Positions 50,170 through 59,265 of a stretch of 64,000 bases of DNA are shown here, one piece after another. A model generated the notes under the pieces. That model did no database searches and was not told the DNA's origin. It saw only the letters and a program-made list of their open reading frames with translations. The number at the start of each line of letters is the position of its first letter. Position 1 is the stretch's first letter. This DNA is from Clostridia bacterium (GTDB lineage Bacteria > Bacillota > Clostridia > TANB77 > CAG-508), in assembly GCA_017937285.1 (NCBI GenBank), contig JAGBDU010000010.1, forward strand, positions 1 to 64,000, given 5' to 3'. The translations under genes were made by a program, and so were the position numbers.

Positions 50170-50838
50170 ATGGAAAAAGAAAAAAAGAATAGCTTATTGA
50201 AAATAGATAATTTTTTAGTTGAGTCAGATAAAATAAATACATCAGATGAGACTTTTAATAAGTTAATGTTTTTATATTCTGCAGGTTTAAAGGAATTAGA
50301 AAATAAATTTGATATTATAAAAGAAGAATTTAAATATTTTTATAGTTGTGATATAATTAACCATACACAATCAAGAATAAAGAAACCAGAAAGTATAATA
50401 AAAAAGCTAGAAAATAAAAATTATGATATAACATATAGAAATTTAATAGAGCAAATAAATGATATTGCAGGACTTAGGATAATATGCCCAATAAAAGAAG
50501 ATATATTTACTGTAGTAGATATAATTAAAAATATGCCAGACATAAATATAATAAAAGAGAAGGACTATGTTACAAAGCCAAAAAAAAGTGGCTATTCAAG
50601 TTATCATATAATAGTAGAAGTACCAGTACAATTATTTAAACAAATAATTCCAGTAAAAGTAGAAATACAAATAAGAACTATGGCTATGGATTTTTGGGCA
50701 ACTTTAGAGCATGATATAAAATATAAATCTAATTTTAAATTTACTAAAAAAATGTCTAACCAATTAGTAAAATGCGCTAAGATGATTAATAAAATGGATG
50801 ATGAAATGGTTACAATAAGCAAAGCAAGAGAAAATTAA
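50170..50838 (+). CDS. Small alarmone synthetase, RelA/SpoT domain (RelQ-like)
   Basis: Makes (p)ppGpp from ATP and GDP/GTP during stress. The 222-residue protein holds a single synthetase domain: RIKKPESIIKKLENK, NDIAGLRIICPIKEDIF, KPKKSGYSSYHIIVEVP and EIQIRTMAMDFWATLEHDI. No hydrolase, TGS or ACT domain, so it is a stand-alone synthetase; RelQ and RelP are not separable by eye, though length and motif order favour RelQ. GGGAGG precedes the ATG. Confidence 0.92.
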   Translation: MEKEKKNSLLKIDNFLVESDKINTSDETFNKLMFLYSAGLKELENKFDIIKEEFKYFYSCDIINHTQSRIKKPESIIKKLENKNYDITYRNLIEQINDIAGLRIICPIKEDIFTVVDIIKNMPDINIIKEKDYVTKPKKSGYSSYHIIVEVPVQLFKQIIPVKVEIQIRTMAMDFWATLEHDIKYKSNFKFTKKMSNQLVKCAKMINKMDDEMVTISKAREN

Positions 50839-50938
50839 TTACTTTTTACTAATAATATAATTTCTTTTACACTAGTCTATATGTTTACTAAACTGTAACA
50901 AAATAAAATCAAAAAGCTAAAAAAGTGAAATATAACTA

Positions 50939-50967
50939 TTGACATATGATGGAAAATAGTGTATTAT
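50939..50967 (+). promoter_or_regulatory. infC operon promoter
   Basis: TTGACA (50939-50944), 17-bp spacer, TATTAT (50962-50967). Just before it, 50865-50899 carries a trace of the GTTACAATTCAC repeat (TTACACTAGTCTATATG and AACTGTAAC). Confidence 0.85.
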
Positions 50968-50973
50968 AAACAA

Positions 50974-51181
50974 GTCAATTAAAGAAGAAGCAATCCACTT
51001 CTCACCTTATCGAATAGAAAAAGGTTAAATTTTTATAATACATAACAACATTATAATTGTTAAAATTATAAATATTTTTGTGGGTTGATTTGTTCTTAAA
51101 AACAAATCAATTTTTTTATGTGTAAAATGAGATTTGTACAATAAACAATTTGGCGATATAACTAGTAGGAGGTGTTTTACT
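50974..51181 (+). promoter_or_regulatory. L20-type leader of infC-rpmI-rplT with internal terminator
   Basis: The ~208-nt leader contains GAAGCAATCCACTTCTCACC, a string typical of infC leaders in Firmicutes, and an intrinsic terminator: TTGATTTGTT (51085-51094) with AACAAATCAA (51101-51110) and T7. This is the arrangement by which free L20 shuts the operon through early termination in Bacillus. The L20-binding pseudoknot was not traced. Confidence 0.7.
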
Positions 51182-51697
51182 ATAAAACAAGAATTACCAA
51201 TAAATGAACAAATAAAGGCAAGAGAAGTACAAGTTATTGACGAAAATGGTCAAAAAATTGGAAAACTTTCTCTAAACGAAGCATTAGATATGGCTTTTGA
51301 AAAAAAATTAGATCTAGTTTTAGTTTCTCCAAATTCAGATGTACCAGTTTGTAAAATAATGAACTATGGTAAATACAAATTTGAACAAGCTAAAAAAGAA
51401 AAAGAAGCTCGTAAAAAACAAAAAACATTTGAAACAAAAGAAATAAGAGTTACTCCAAATATAGAGCAACACGATTTCGAATTCAAATGTAAAAATGCTA
51501 GAAAGTTCCTTGAAGAAGGAAACAAAGTTAAAATAACTGTTAAATTTAGAGGAAGAGAATTAAACTATGTAAAACTAGGAGAAGAAGCACTAAATAAATT
51601 TGTAGAAGATTTATCAGATATAGCTTCACTAGAAAAAAAGCCTTTATTAGAAGGTAAAAACATGTTTATAATACTAGCTAAAAAAGCTGATAAATAA
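51182..51697 (+). CDS. infC: Translation initiation factor IF-3, with a non-AUG (ATA) start
   Basis: IF-3 controls start-codon choice and subunit splitting. Homology begins with [20 protein letters not shown]. In that frame the only codon at proper spacing from AGGAGG (51167-51172) is ATA at 51182; no ATG lies near, and the TTG at 51134 would put the ribosome binding site within the gene. Rare starts are a known self-regulation device of infC (IF-3 rejects them). 171 residues, with [20 protein letters not shown] and [12 protein letters not shown] in the usual places. Confidence 0.95.
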   Translation: MKQELPINEQIKAREVQVIDENGQKIGKLSLNEALDMAFEKKLDLVLVSPNSDVPVCKIMNYGKYKFEQAKKEKEARKKQKTFETKEIRVTPNIEQHDFEFKCKNARKFLEEGNKVKITVKFRGRELNYVKLGEEALNKFVEDLSDIASLEKKPLLEGKNMFIILAKKADK

Positions 51698-51717
51698 TTA
51701 GAGAGGAGAGTTTTATT

Positions 51718-51924
51718 ATGCCAAAATTAAAAACAAACAAAGCAGCTAAAAAAAGATACAAATTTACAGCAACAGGAAAGGTAAAAAGAACTAAAGCTAA
51801 TAGAAGACATTTATTAGCAAACAAAACAAGCAGACAAAAGAAAACTGGTAAAGTTATGGATGCTTATGCAGACAAAACTTGTGAAGCAGGAATTAAAAAA
51901 TTATTACCATACGGTAAAAACTAA
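51718..51924 (+). CDS. rpmI: 50S ribosomal protein L35
   Basis: The 68-residue basic protein begins [20 protein letters not shown] and has [20 protein letters not shown], the L35 signature. Second gene of the infC operon, with GAGAGGAG as ribosome binding site. Confidence 0.97.
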   Translation: MPKLKTNKAAKKRYKFTATGKVKRTKANRRHLLANKTSRQKKTGKVMDAYADKTCEAGIKKLLPYGKN

Positions 51925-51958
51925 TATTAAATTATAGAAAGATAGGAGTGAAAATAAA

Positions 51959-52309
51959 ATGGCAAGAGTTAAAACAGCAATTATTACTCGTAAAAAACAT
52001 AAAAAAGTATTAAAAAGAGCAAAAGGATATTATGGAGCAAAACATTACAGATTCAGAAATGCTAAACAAGCAGTTATGAAATCAGGAGCATATGCTTATG
52101 TAGGAAGAAAAGATAAAAAGAGTAATTTCAGAAAATTATGGATAGCAAGAATTAATGCTGCTGCAAGAATGAATGGATTAACATACAGCACATTAATAGC
52201 TGGATTAAAAAAAGCTAACGTTGTAATAAACAGAAAAATGTTAGCAGAATTAGCAGTAAACGATGCTGCAGCTTTCGCAAAAATAGCTGAAATAGAAAAA
52301 AATGCATAA
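51959..52309 (+). CDS. rplT: 50S ribosomal protein L20
   Basis: The 116-residue protein starts [20 protein letters not shown] and has [19 protein letters not shown] and [17 protein letters not shown]. It is an early assembly protein and the likely repressor of this operon through the leader at 50974. It ends the operon, followed at once by repeat units. Confidence 0.98.
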   Translation: MARVKTAIITRKKHKKVLKRAKGYYGAKHYRFRNAKQAVMKSGAYAYVGRKDKKSNFRKLWIARINAAARMNGLTYSTLIAGLKKANVVINRKMLAELAVNDAAAFAKIAEIEKNA

Positions 52310-52314
52310 AAGCT

Positions 52315-52480
52315 GGGGACGGGGCAAAAAATTAAAGTTGTCATAATTGAATTTGTGAATTGTATTAAAAAAATGTTACATTTTGCAATATCAATTATGA
52401 CAACTTTATTTTTTGCCCCGTCCCCAAGTTCTAATTTTGCAATATCAATTATGACAACTTTAATTTTTTGCCCCGTCCCC
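52315..52480. repeat. Three GGGGACGGGGC units, one direct and two inverted
   Basis: Units at 52315-52337 (plus), 52403-52425 and 52458-52480 (minus). The two minus units are each preceded by the same ~25 bp (TTTGCAATATCAATTATGAC), showing a local tandem duplication. The outer units can form a long stem. Confidence 0.9.
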
Positions 52481-52498
52481 AAGTTCTCAATTCACCTC

Positions 52499-52527
52499 TT
52501 GAAATTTTTGGAAAAATATGCTATCAT
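52499..52527 (+). promoter_or_regulatory. Promoter of the OLE RNA candidate
   Basis: TTGAAA (52499-52504), 17-bp spacer, TATCAT (52522-52527). Transcription would start near 52534, at the beginning of the terminal GGTGGT stem. Confidence 0.8.
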
Positions 52528-52533
52528 AGAAAT

Positions 52534-53115
52534 CGGTGGTGCATTATTCTAGTTACACTAACTTTTACGAGGGTGGGGCTAAAAATCCACTAAAGGGCAC
52601 ATCGTTGAAGTTTCTTGTTGATGCGCGGAATGCCAGTTTTGTGTGTTTTCAGGGAGTAAGATTTTAGGGAATTATGTAATGGCATACATAATAATCCCCT
52701 ATTGTCGCGGAGGCTTGAAATTTTATGTTTATCTATGCATTTCATTTTAAGTATAACCTATATAAAGTGCCAAGACACAATATATAGTGTAGCCTGTTTT
52801 GAGTGGTAGTCTTGGGATTAGCATCTAAAGTAATTATAATTTGGCCAAATTTAATTACTTATTATCGGCTATGAAATCACTACTGCAAAAGAAACTAGTA
52901 TTAGATTTAGGTGTATTAAGGAAAACTTCTAGAGTGTTTGCCATTAAGGCATAGAAATTTAAGGATTAAAGTACGGATTTAAGTGGTTGTCTGGTAATCA
53001 ATAAATCTATTGATTGTTTTCTTTAAACGGAAACGGCTAAGCAGTAATGCTTAGTAGAAAATAGAGAAATTCAACTAGACCTAAACCGTAAAGTTTACTT
53101 AAATTTTACCACCAA
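52534..53115 (+). ncRNA. ole: OLE (ornate large extremophilic) RNA candidate
   Basis: About 580 nt without an open frame, with far more G/C-rich and structured sequence than other intergenic regions here, lies between a good promoter and a gene that looks like oapA. GGTGGT (52535-52540) at the 5' end can pair with ACCACC (53107-53112) at the 3' end, closing one large domain. Known OLE RNAs are about 600 nt and sit directly upstream of oapA. Length, promoter, closing stem and neighbour all agree. The internal OLE consensus was not aligned. Group I or II intron and RNase P RNA do not fit the context. Confidence 0.75.
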
Positions 53116-53155
53116 AGAATTTATTATAAACAATAGGAGAGAAAAATAATAAAAA

Positions 53156-53707
53156 ATGAAGAAAAATAATAAAAATGAAAAAAAAGGTTCGTCGGAAATT
53201 AAATGGTTTATAACAATATTTGTTGTAGCATTTGTATTATCGATAATCTTTTCATTTATATCAACTACTGCAATAGGTGGATTATCTATTATACCAGCAA
53301 TTATTGTATTATTATTGGTTATTTTTGTAGGAATAATATTCGATATAATAGGTGTTGCGGTAACAGTAGGTAAAGAATCAGATTTTAATGCAATGGCATC
53401 TAAAAAAATTTCGGGAGCAAAAACATCATTAAAACTAATTAAAAATTCAGCAAAAGTATCAAATATATGTGCTGATGTTATAGGTGATGTAGCAGGAGTT
53501 TTAAGTGGATCGATTAGTGCATTAATTGCAATGAAAATAACAAGTACTCTAAATATGAGTTTTGATATACAATTTATAATAAGTGCTATAGTGGCATCAT
53601 TAACCATAGGCGGAAAAGCCATAGGTAAAGGAGTAGCACAAAAAAATACAACGAAGATAGTTGGTCTTGTTGGAAAAATATTAAAAGTATTTAGTAAAGA
53701 AAAATAA
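53156..53707 (+). CDS. oapA: OLE-associated membrane protein OapA
   Basis: This 183-residue protein has two N-terminal membrane helices (about residues 15-40 and 45-72), then the block ESDFNAMASKKISGAKTSLK, KVSNICADVIGDVAGVLSGS and a further hydrophobic hairpin, which match my recollection of OapA. OapA binds OLE RNA and anchors it at the membrane; in Bacillus (Halalkalibacterium) halodurans the complex is needed for tolerance to cold, short-chain alcohols and Mg2+ excess. It lies 40 bp after the RNA and is probably read through from it. Confidence 0.75.
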   Translation: MKKNNKNEKKGSSEIKWFITIFVVAFVLSIIFSFISTTAIGGLSIIPAIIVLLLVIFVGIIFDIIGVAVTVGKESDFNAMASKKISGAKTSLKLIKNSAKVSNICADVIGDVAGVLSGSISALIAMKITSTLNMSFDIQFIISAIVASLTIGGKAIGKGVAQKNTTKIVGLVGKILKVFSKEK

Positions 53708-53740
53708 TAATTAATTTATCATAAATATAAATAAAAATTG

Positions 53741-54394
53741 TCAAAACAATTTACAAACACCTATAATAAGAAGCAGTATTCCAGATAATACAGACCAAGT
53801 ATTGTCTGGAAATATTTTTGTATTAGTCAATTTGGTTCCGATGGTATTTCCTAATTTTAAAAATAAAAGCTGAAATATACTAATAAAAAATGGAAATAAG
53901 CTATTACTAATACCAGCAATTGTTGACCCAATACCAATACAAAAACTATCCAAAGATAAAGCTATAGCTAAAAAGAAAGCTTCCTTACAATCTATTTTTT
54001 TTGAATTATCAAAATCAGAATAAATAGGATTTCTTATAATTTGAATTGTAATTCCTAAATATTTTATAAAAAAACTATAAATTTTTTCATCAATAATAGG
54101 CTCCTGTAAATTTTCTGTATTTGCAGATTTTTTCTTTTTTAGGGCTTGAATGGTCATAAAAATTCCCATAAAAATAATAATAAAACTTCCAATGTAATTT
54201 GTAATTTGATATGAAAAAAATTTTCTAAGACAACTTCCAAACCACATTGAAAAAGTAGTTATTATAATTGAAATAATAAATAAAATAACATTTGCTATAT
54301 GTGAAATTTTTGTATTCTTTAAACCATATGTAATACCTATGCCAAGTGAATCTATGCTAGAAGATATGGCAAGAAATAGTGAATTTAAAATCAT
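53741..54394 (-). CDS. ytaF: YtaF/MntP-like sporulation membrane protein
   Basis: The 217-residue protein has six membrane segments as two related halves, each with an Asp in its first helix: SSSIDSLGIGITYGL and ALSLDSFCIGIGS. This is the MntP/LysE-like fold; the long loop between halves and the second-half pattern fit the YtaF group, named from sporulation. It may export a metal ion, not shown. It faces oapA with only 33 bp between the stops. Confidence 0.8.
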   Translation of the reverse strand: MILNSLFLAISSSIDSLGIGITYGLKNTKISHIANVILFIISIIITTFSMWFGSCLRKFFSYQITNYIGSFIIIFMGIFMTIQALKKKKSANTENLQEPIIDEKIYSFFIKYLGITIQIIRNPIYSDFDNSKKIDCKEAFFLAIALSLDSFCIGIGSTIAGISNSLFPFFISIFQLLFLKLGNTIGTKLTNTKIFPDNTWSVLSGILLLIIGVCKLF

Positions 54395-54590
54395 AATTTA
54401 ACACCTCAAGATATAATATGTAAATTAAGTAAAAAAAGAAACTTTTTTTAGCGGAAAAAGAAATAAAATGTAAATTAGATTTTGTTATAATTGTTTTCAT
54501 TTTGAATATATATATATTGTTGTTTATAGAGTACATTTTTATTTTAAGTTTGTATGGTTAATCAACTTTTGGCAAGTGTATTAAATAAAA

Positions 54591-54707
54591 AAATTGCTCT
54601 CCAGATAAGATAAACGTTGCATTTAAAAATAACTTTTTGATAAAATAATGAGCAATTTTGATTTTGTAGAGCAGTAAAAGTAGATTTATATATAAATCTA
54701 CTTTTAC
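54591..54707. repeat. Two hairpins in the gap before the sortase gene
   Basis: AAATTGCTC (54592-54600) pairs with GAGCAATTT (54648-54656). A perfect 34-bp palindrome lies at 54674-54707 (arms GTAAAAGTAGATTTATA). TGTAGAGCAGTAAAAG just before it resembles the interior of the GTTACAATTCAC elements, so it may be a decayed copy. I see no gene in 54395-54771. Confidence 0.6.
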
Positions 54708-54771
54708 GAATAATTTTAAATCACTATTAATTACCCTGCAAAACTCAAAAAAAATTAGGAGAAAATCACAT

Positions 54772-55527
54772 ATGAAAAAAATTATCATAAAAATTCTATT
54801 CACATGTTTCATAATTACAACTTGTTTACTAATGGCAATAATAATAATAAAATATTGCCTTATAAAAAAAGACATAACTGGAATAAAAGAAGTACAAGCT
54901 AAAATATTAAACAAAGATATTGATTGTTCTAATATGGAAAACATAATATTATCAAAATATGCAAGCTTATATGAAGAAAATAATGATTTAATTGGGTGGA
55001 TAAAAATAGATAATACCGAAATAAACTATCCAGTAATGTATACTCCAAATGATAAAAATTTTTATTTGAATAAAAATTGGAATAAAGAAGATAGTAAAGT
55101 TGGGTTACCTTATATTGATGAAAGATGTAATATTGAAAATAGCGAAAACTTAATCATATATGGTCATTGTGTGAAAAATGGCCAGATGTTTGGGAACTTA
55201 AAAAAATACAAAAATAAAGAATATTACGAACATCATAAAACAATAAAATTTGACACTTTATATGAAGCGCACGAATATGAAATAGTATCTGTATTTGTAA
55301 CGAAAGTATTTTATAGTGGTGAAAAAATTGATGAAGATTTTTTATATTATGATTATTTAGATCTTGAAGATGAAGGTAGATATCAAAAATTTATAGAAAA
55401 TATTCAAGAAAAATCCATTTATAAAACAAATAGAGAATTACATAATGGTGATAAATTTATAACTTTATCAACATGTGACTATAGCTTTGAAAATGCGCGT
55501 TTGGTAGTGATTGCAGTACAAAAATAA
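54772..55527 (+). CDS. srtB: Class B sortase
   Basis: Sortases attach surface proteins to peptidoglycan. The 251-residue protein has an N-terminal signal anchor (about 5-28) and the catalytic set His in IIYGHCVKNG, Cys in LSTCDYSF and Arg in ENARLVV. The long stretch between GWIKIDNTEINYPVMYT and the catalytic His, and the helix before the Cys, fit class B. The next gene, 85 bp downstream, encodes a plausible substrate. AGGAG precedes the ATG. Confidence 0.93.
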   Translation: MKKIIIKILFTCFIITTCLLMAIIIIKYCLIKKDITGIKEVQAKILNKDIDCSNMENIILSKYASLYEENNDLIGWIKIDNTEINYPVMYTPNDKNFYLNKNWNKEDSKVGLPYIDERCNIENSENLIIYGHCVKNGQMFGNLKKYKNKEYYEHHKTIKFDTLYEAHEYEIVSVFVTKVFYSGEKIDEDFLYYDYLDLEDEGRYQKFIENIQEKSIYKTNRELHNGDKFITLSTCDYSFENARLVVIAVQK

Positions 55528-55612
55528 AAATACTCAAAAAAAGTGGAATATTAAAAATACTAATTGAATATAATTATTAATGTAGTTAATTTTATTTGAA
55601 GGAGGAAAAAAA

Positions 55613-56545
55613 TTGAGAAAATTAGTAAGGGTATGTTCAGTAATTTTATTTTTGTTAATTTTTCAATTAAATTTTGTAGATGCCAAAAAAATTAATATAA
55701 GAAAATATAATAATATAAGAGTGTATATAGATGGACAAGTATCTATTGATACACAAATAAATGGGGCTAGTCAAGATTATAATAATGTAGTTGTTGATAT
55801 ATCAGATATATCTGTAGAAATAGAAGATAATAATCAAAAAAAGATATATACAAATTTTAATGAACAAACTCAGCAAGGAAGTGTAGTAAAAAAATATTAT
55901 AAAGATGTAGATCCTTTTTCAGAAGATGCTATTTTAACAGTAAATGGAAAAATTAAGTCCGAAGAATTAAATTTAAATGTAACATTTAGTAAAATGTATT
56001 TAGTAGAAGATTTATTAACAATAATAGATAGTATTATAAATTATGATGGATGTAATATAAGAATAACATCTGAAGAAGTAAAAAATATAATTACATATGA
56101 TGTAGTTTTTAAAACAGAAGAAGGCGGCAAATTTTCTGATGGATTAGAATATATAGAGCATGTTAATATAATATCAGGTGAAAAATATCCAAATATACCA
56201 GAAGTAATATCAAATCAAAATTATAAGTTTTTAGGATGGTATGATGAGGAAACAGGTTTAAAAATAAACGAATTTCCTTCAAAAGTAACAAAAGACCTAA
56301 CAGCTGTAGCTAAATGGAAATTAATAGAACAAGAAGAAAATCTAGATACTATAGAAACAGTTGCAATAGCTTCTAGTGATGATAAAAATATAATCGTATT
56401 AGATAACAATAATTTGCAAGCTTTAGATTCATATACTCCTCCAAGAACAGCAGTAGATAATAATATGACTTTGCTGATAGTATTTTTTATAATTTCATCA
56501 ACTGTTACTATAGGTTTAGGATGTAAAATATTAAGACAAGATTAA
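55613..56545 (+). CDS. Secreted surface protein with an InlB_B-type repeat, probable sortase substrate
   Basis: Start is TTG 55613, 6 bases after GGAGG. The 310-residue protein has a signal peptide (to about residue 24), a beta-rich domain, and one InlB_B/Listeria-Bacteroides repeat (VVFKTEEGGKFSDG to YKFLGWYDEETG to LTAVAKWK, about 165-240). Its C-terminus reads PPRTA, then a hydrophobic span (LLIVFFIISSTVTIGLGCKI) and RQD. PPRTA is close to the (S/P)PxTG motif used by clostridial class B sortases, and the order motif-span-charged tail is that of a sorting signal. Confidence 0.75.
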   Translation: MRKLVRVCSVILFLLIFQLNFVDAKKINIRKYNNIRVYIDGQVSIDTQINGASQDYNNVVVDISDISVEIEDNNQKKIYTNFNEQTQQGSVVKKYYKDVDPFSEDAILTVNGKIKSEELNLNVTFSKMYLVEDLLTIIDSIINYDGCNIRITSEEVKNIITYDVVFKTEEGGKFSDGLEYIEHVNIISGEKYPNIPEVISNQNYKFLGWYDEETGLKINEFPSKVTKDLTAVAKWKLIEQEENLDTIETVAIASSDDKNIIVLDNNNLQALDSYTPPRTAVDNNMTLLIVFFIISSTVTIGLGCKILRQD

Positions 56546-56547
56546 TT

Positions 56548-56749
56548 GGGGACGGAGAAATCTCCGTCCCCGGAATTCTCCGTCCCCGAAAATCTCCGTC
56601 CCCGAAATTCTCCGTCCCCGGAATTCTCCGTCCCCAAAATTCTCCGTCCCCGAAAATCTCCGTCCCCGGAATTCTCCGTCCCCGAAAATCTCCGTCCCCG
56701 AAAATCTCCGTCCCCGAAAATCTCCGTCCCCAAAATTCTCCGTCCCCGA
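56548..56749. repeat. Large GGGGACGGAGA array, mostly inverted units
   Basis: One forward unit is followed by about twelve head-to-tail minus-strand units of 14-16 bp, spaced by AAAA, AATT or AAAT variants. It is the longest array in the window, lying three bases after the stop of the surface-protein gene. A chance open frame across it on either strand reads as an artificial repeat peptide. Confidence 0.92.
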
Positions 56750-56822
56750 TTATTGCAAAAAAATATATATAATGTTAAAATATAAAACGATTAAGATATT
56801 TATTTAGAGGGTGTATTAAATT

Positions 56823-59255
56823 TTGAAAAAAATAAAAGAATCTAAAAAAAATAAAAACAGAAAACATGGTAAAACGAAAAAGCAAAAAATAGTAATGACA
56901 GAGCGAAGGAAAAAATTTATTAAAAAAGCAAACACATTATTTGTAGTTATATATTTTATTTTTTGTGTATATAGAATAGTTTCTTATTTTTCATGGAGAA
57001 GTTTAGTTATTCCGATGATGCAAAATGAATCTTCTGTTATAGTAGATCAAAATGGAAATCTTATAGAAAAATTGGGGGCTGAAAGAAATAAAAATAATGT
57101 TGAATTATCACAAATACCAGAAAACTTAAAAAATGCTTACATAGATATAGAGGATGAAAGATTTTACTCACATGATGGAATTGATATAAAAAGAACTACT
57201 GCAGCAATAGGTTCGTATGTAATTCATGCTGGTAAATCTTCATTTGGGGGAAGTACAATAACTCAACAATTAGTAAAAAACTTAACTGGAAATGATGATA
57301 ACTCTATATCAAGAAAAATTGAAGAATGGGTAAAAGCAATAGAATTAGAAAGTTTTTGCAGTAAAGATGAAATTCTTGAAACATATTTTAATATAATATA
57401 TGTGGCGCCAAATACATATGGTGTAGATATGGGGGCAAAATATTATTTTAATAAAAGTGTGACTGATTTAGATTTAGCAGAATGTGCATTTTTAGCAGGA
57501 ATAAATAATTCACCAAATTCATACAATCCATTCAATGGTAAAGATAATTCAGAAAAAATAAAGAAAAGATCAAAAACTGTGCTTAGTAAAATGCTTGAAA
57601 AAAAACATATAAGTAATGATGAATATGAAAGTGCAGTTCAAGAGATAGAAAATGGCCTAAACTTTAATAATGGAAAAATAGAATCGGAAAGTAATGGAAT
57701 ATATTCATACCATACAGATGCAGTAATATCAGAAGTGATTTCAGATATATCAGACGAAAAACATATAGATACTAAATTTGCAACAAACTATGTGTATATG
57801 TCTGGATTGACTATACATAGTACAGAAAAAACTGATATACAAGAAAAAATAGAAGAAGAATATAATAAAAGCAAAAATATATTAACTTCTGAAGATGGGC
57901 AAAGTTCACAATCTGCAATGGTAATAATGGATCATTCTACAGGATATGTAGTAGGATGTGTTGGTGGACTAGGTGAAAAGAAAACTGCAAGAGGATTTAA
58001 TAGAGCAACTCAAGCAGTAAGACAAACTGGATCTGCAACAAAACCATTAGCAGTATTAGCTCCAGGTATTGATAAAAAAAGCTTTACAGCTGCTACAATT
58101 TATAATGATGAACCTACAACTTTTAACGATGGAAGTGAAACAGGTTATGCTCCAACAAATAATGATGATTATATTGGAGAAATAACAGTAAGAAGAGCTG
58201 TAGAATCGTCTCAAAATATACCTTTTGTAAAAATGATGGAATTTGTTGGACCAAGTACTTCAGTTAAATATTTGAAAAAAATGGGCATAACTACATTAAC
58301 AGAAAAAGATGAAACTTTATCATTAGCTTTAGGTGGATTAGACAAAGGAATAACTCCATTAGAAATGGCAGGAGCATATGCAACAATAGCAAATGATGGT
58401 GAATATATAGAACCAACATTTTATACAAAAATTGATAATTCTAAAGGAAAAACAATTATAAAATCTAAACAGAAAAAGACTAAAGTATTTTCTAAAGAAG
58501 TAGCATATATTTTAAAAGAATTGTTAAAACAACCAGTAGAAGGCTCTGATGGAACGGCTAAAGCTTGTAAAATAGATGGAATGGATGTTTCTGCTAAAAC
58601 AGGAACAACAAATGAAAATTATGATAAATGGCTTTGTGGGTTCACAACATATTATACTGCAGTTACGTGGTATGGATATGACATAAATGCAACTGTAACA
58701 TATAAAGGAAAGAGCCCGGCGGTATTAATATGGTCTAGTGTTATGAAAAATATTCATTCAAATTTAGATAAAACTCAATTTGAAATGCCAAGTGGCGTAA
58801 AGCAAGCAAAAATTTGTGCAAAAACAGGTAAAACGGCAACAAGTAATTGTTCAGAAACATATACGGAATATTTTTTATCTGGAACACTACCAGATCAATG
58901 TGCTGGATGTAATAGTAGTACTAATAATAAAAAAGGAAATACGACTACTAAGACTAATACAATAAATACAACAAAAAATAATGTAACAAATGAAAATACA
59001 GAAAATAATATTATTAAAAATGAAAACAATGTGAATAATACTAATAATATTGCAAATAAAAATAATATAGTAAATGAAACGCCTAAAAACAATATAAATA
59101 ATACTAACAATAATATTAGTTCAAATAAAAATAATACTACAAACAGCATACATAATAACACTACTGCTGAAAATAATATAAATGTAACAAATAATACTTA
59201 TAACAATGAAGTAATTGATAATAATGAAGAAAACGAAGAAGATGACGGACCATAA
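56823..59255 (+). CDS. Class A penicillin-binding protein (second copy)
   Basis: TTG start at 56823 with AGAGGG upstream. The 810-residue protein has a basic cytoplasmic tail, one membrane span (about 39-58), the GT51 domain (EDERFYSHDGIDIKRT, GGSTITQQLVKN) and a transpeptidase with SATK, SQN and KTGT. A Cys-containing segment (CAKTGKTATSNCSETYTEYF) resembles the one in the PBP at 37612. Unlike that protein it has no PASTA domain, ending in a ~100-residue Asn/Thr-rich tail and an acidic terminus. Confidence 0.93.
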   Translation: MKKIKESKKNKNRKHGKTKKQKIVMTERRKKFIKKANTLFVVIYFIFCVYRIVSYFSWRSLVIPMMQNESSVIVDQNGNLIEKLGAERNKNNVELSQIPENLKNAYIDIEDERFYSHDGIDIKRTTAAIGSYVIHAGKSSFGGSTITQQLVKNLTGNDDNSISRKIEEWVKAIELESFCSKDEILETYFNIIYVAPNTYGVDMGAKYYFNKSVTDLDLAECAFLAGINNSPNSYNPFNGKDNSEKIKKRSKTVLSKMLEKKHISNDEYESAVQEIENGLNFNNGKIESESNGIYSYHTDAVISEVISDISDEKHIDTKFATNYVYMSGLTIHSTEKTDIQEKIEEEYNKSKNILTSEDGQSSQSAMVIMDHSTGYVVGCVGGLGEKKTARGFNRATQAVRQTGSATKPLAVLAPGIDKKSFTAATIYNDEPTTFNDGSETGYAPTNNDDYIGEITVRRAVESSQNIPFVKMMEFVGPSTSVKYLKKMGITTLTEKDETLSLALGGLDKGITPLEMAGAYATIANDGEYIEPTFYTKIDNSKGKTIIKSKQKKTKVFSKEVAYILKELLKQPVEGSDGTAKACKIDGMDVSAKTGTTNENYDKWLCGFTTYYTAVTWYGYDINATVTYKGKSPAVLIWSSVMKNIHSNLDKTQFEMPSGVKQAKICAKTGKTATSNCSETYTEYFLSGTLPDQCAGCNSSTNNKKGNTTTKTNTINTTKNNVTNENTENNIIKNENNVNNTNNIANKNNIVNETPKNNINNTNNNISSNKNNTTNSIHNNTTAENNINVTNNTYNNEVIDNNEENEEDDGP

Positions 59256-59265
59256 TGTTAAAAAA

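Noticed and set aside
52534-53115. RNase P RNA, tmRNA or a group I/II intron
   Set aside because: No tmRNA tag frame, no reverse transcriptase or maturase, no split gene on the flanks, and length and neighbour gene fit OLE RNA better. I saw none of the strictly conserved RNase P blocks.
53741-54760. Manganese riboswitch (yybP-ykoY) for the MntP/YtaF-like gene
   Set aside because: The minus-strand leader lacks the conserved G-rich internal loops of that family; only simple AT-rich hairpins are present.
56542-56785. Open frames on both strands across the GGGGACGGAGA array that would encode repeat peptides rich in Pro/Ser or Gly/Asp/Arg
   Set aside because: They are a consequence of a repeat unit without stops, with no ribosome binding site or promoter. 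The repeat is better explained as DNA-level minisatellite.
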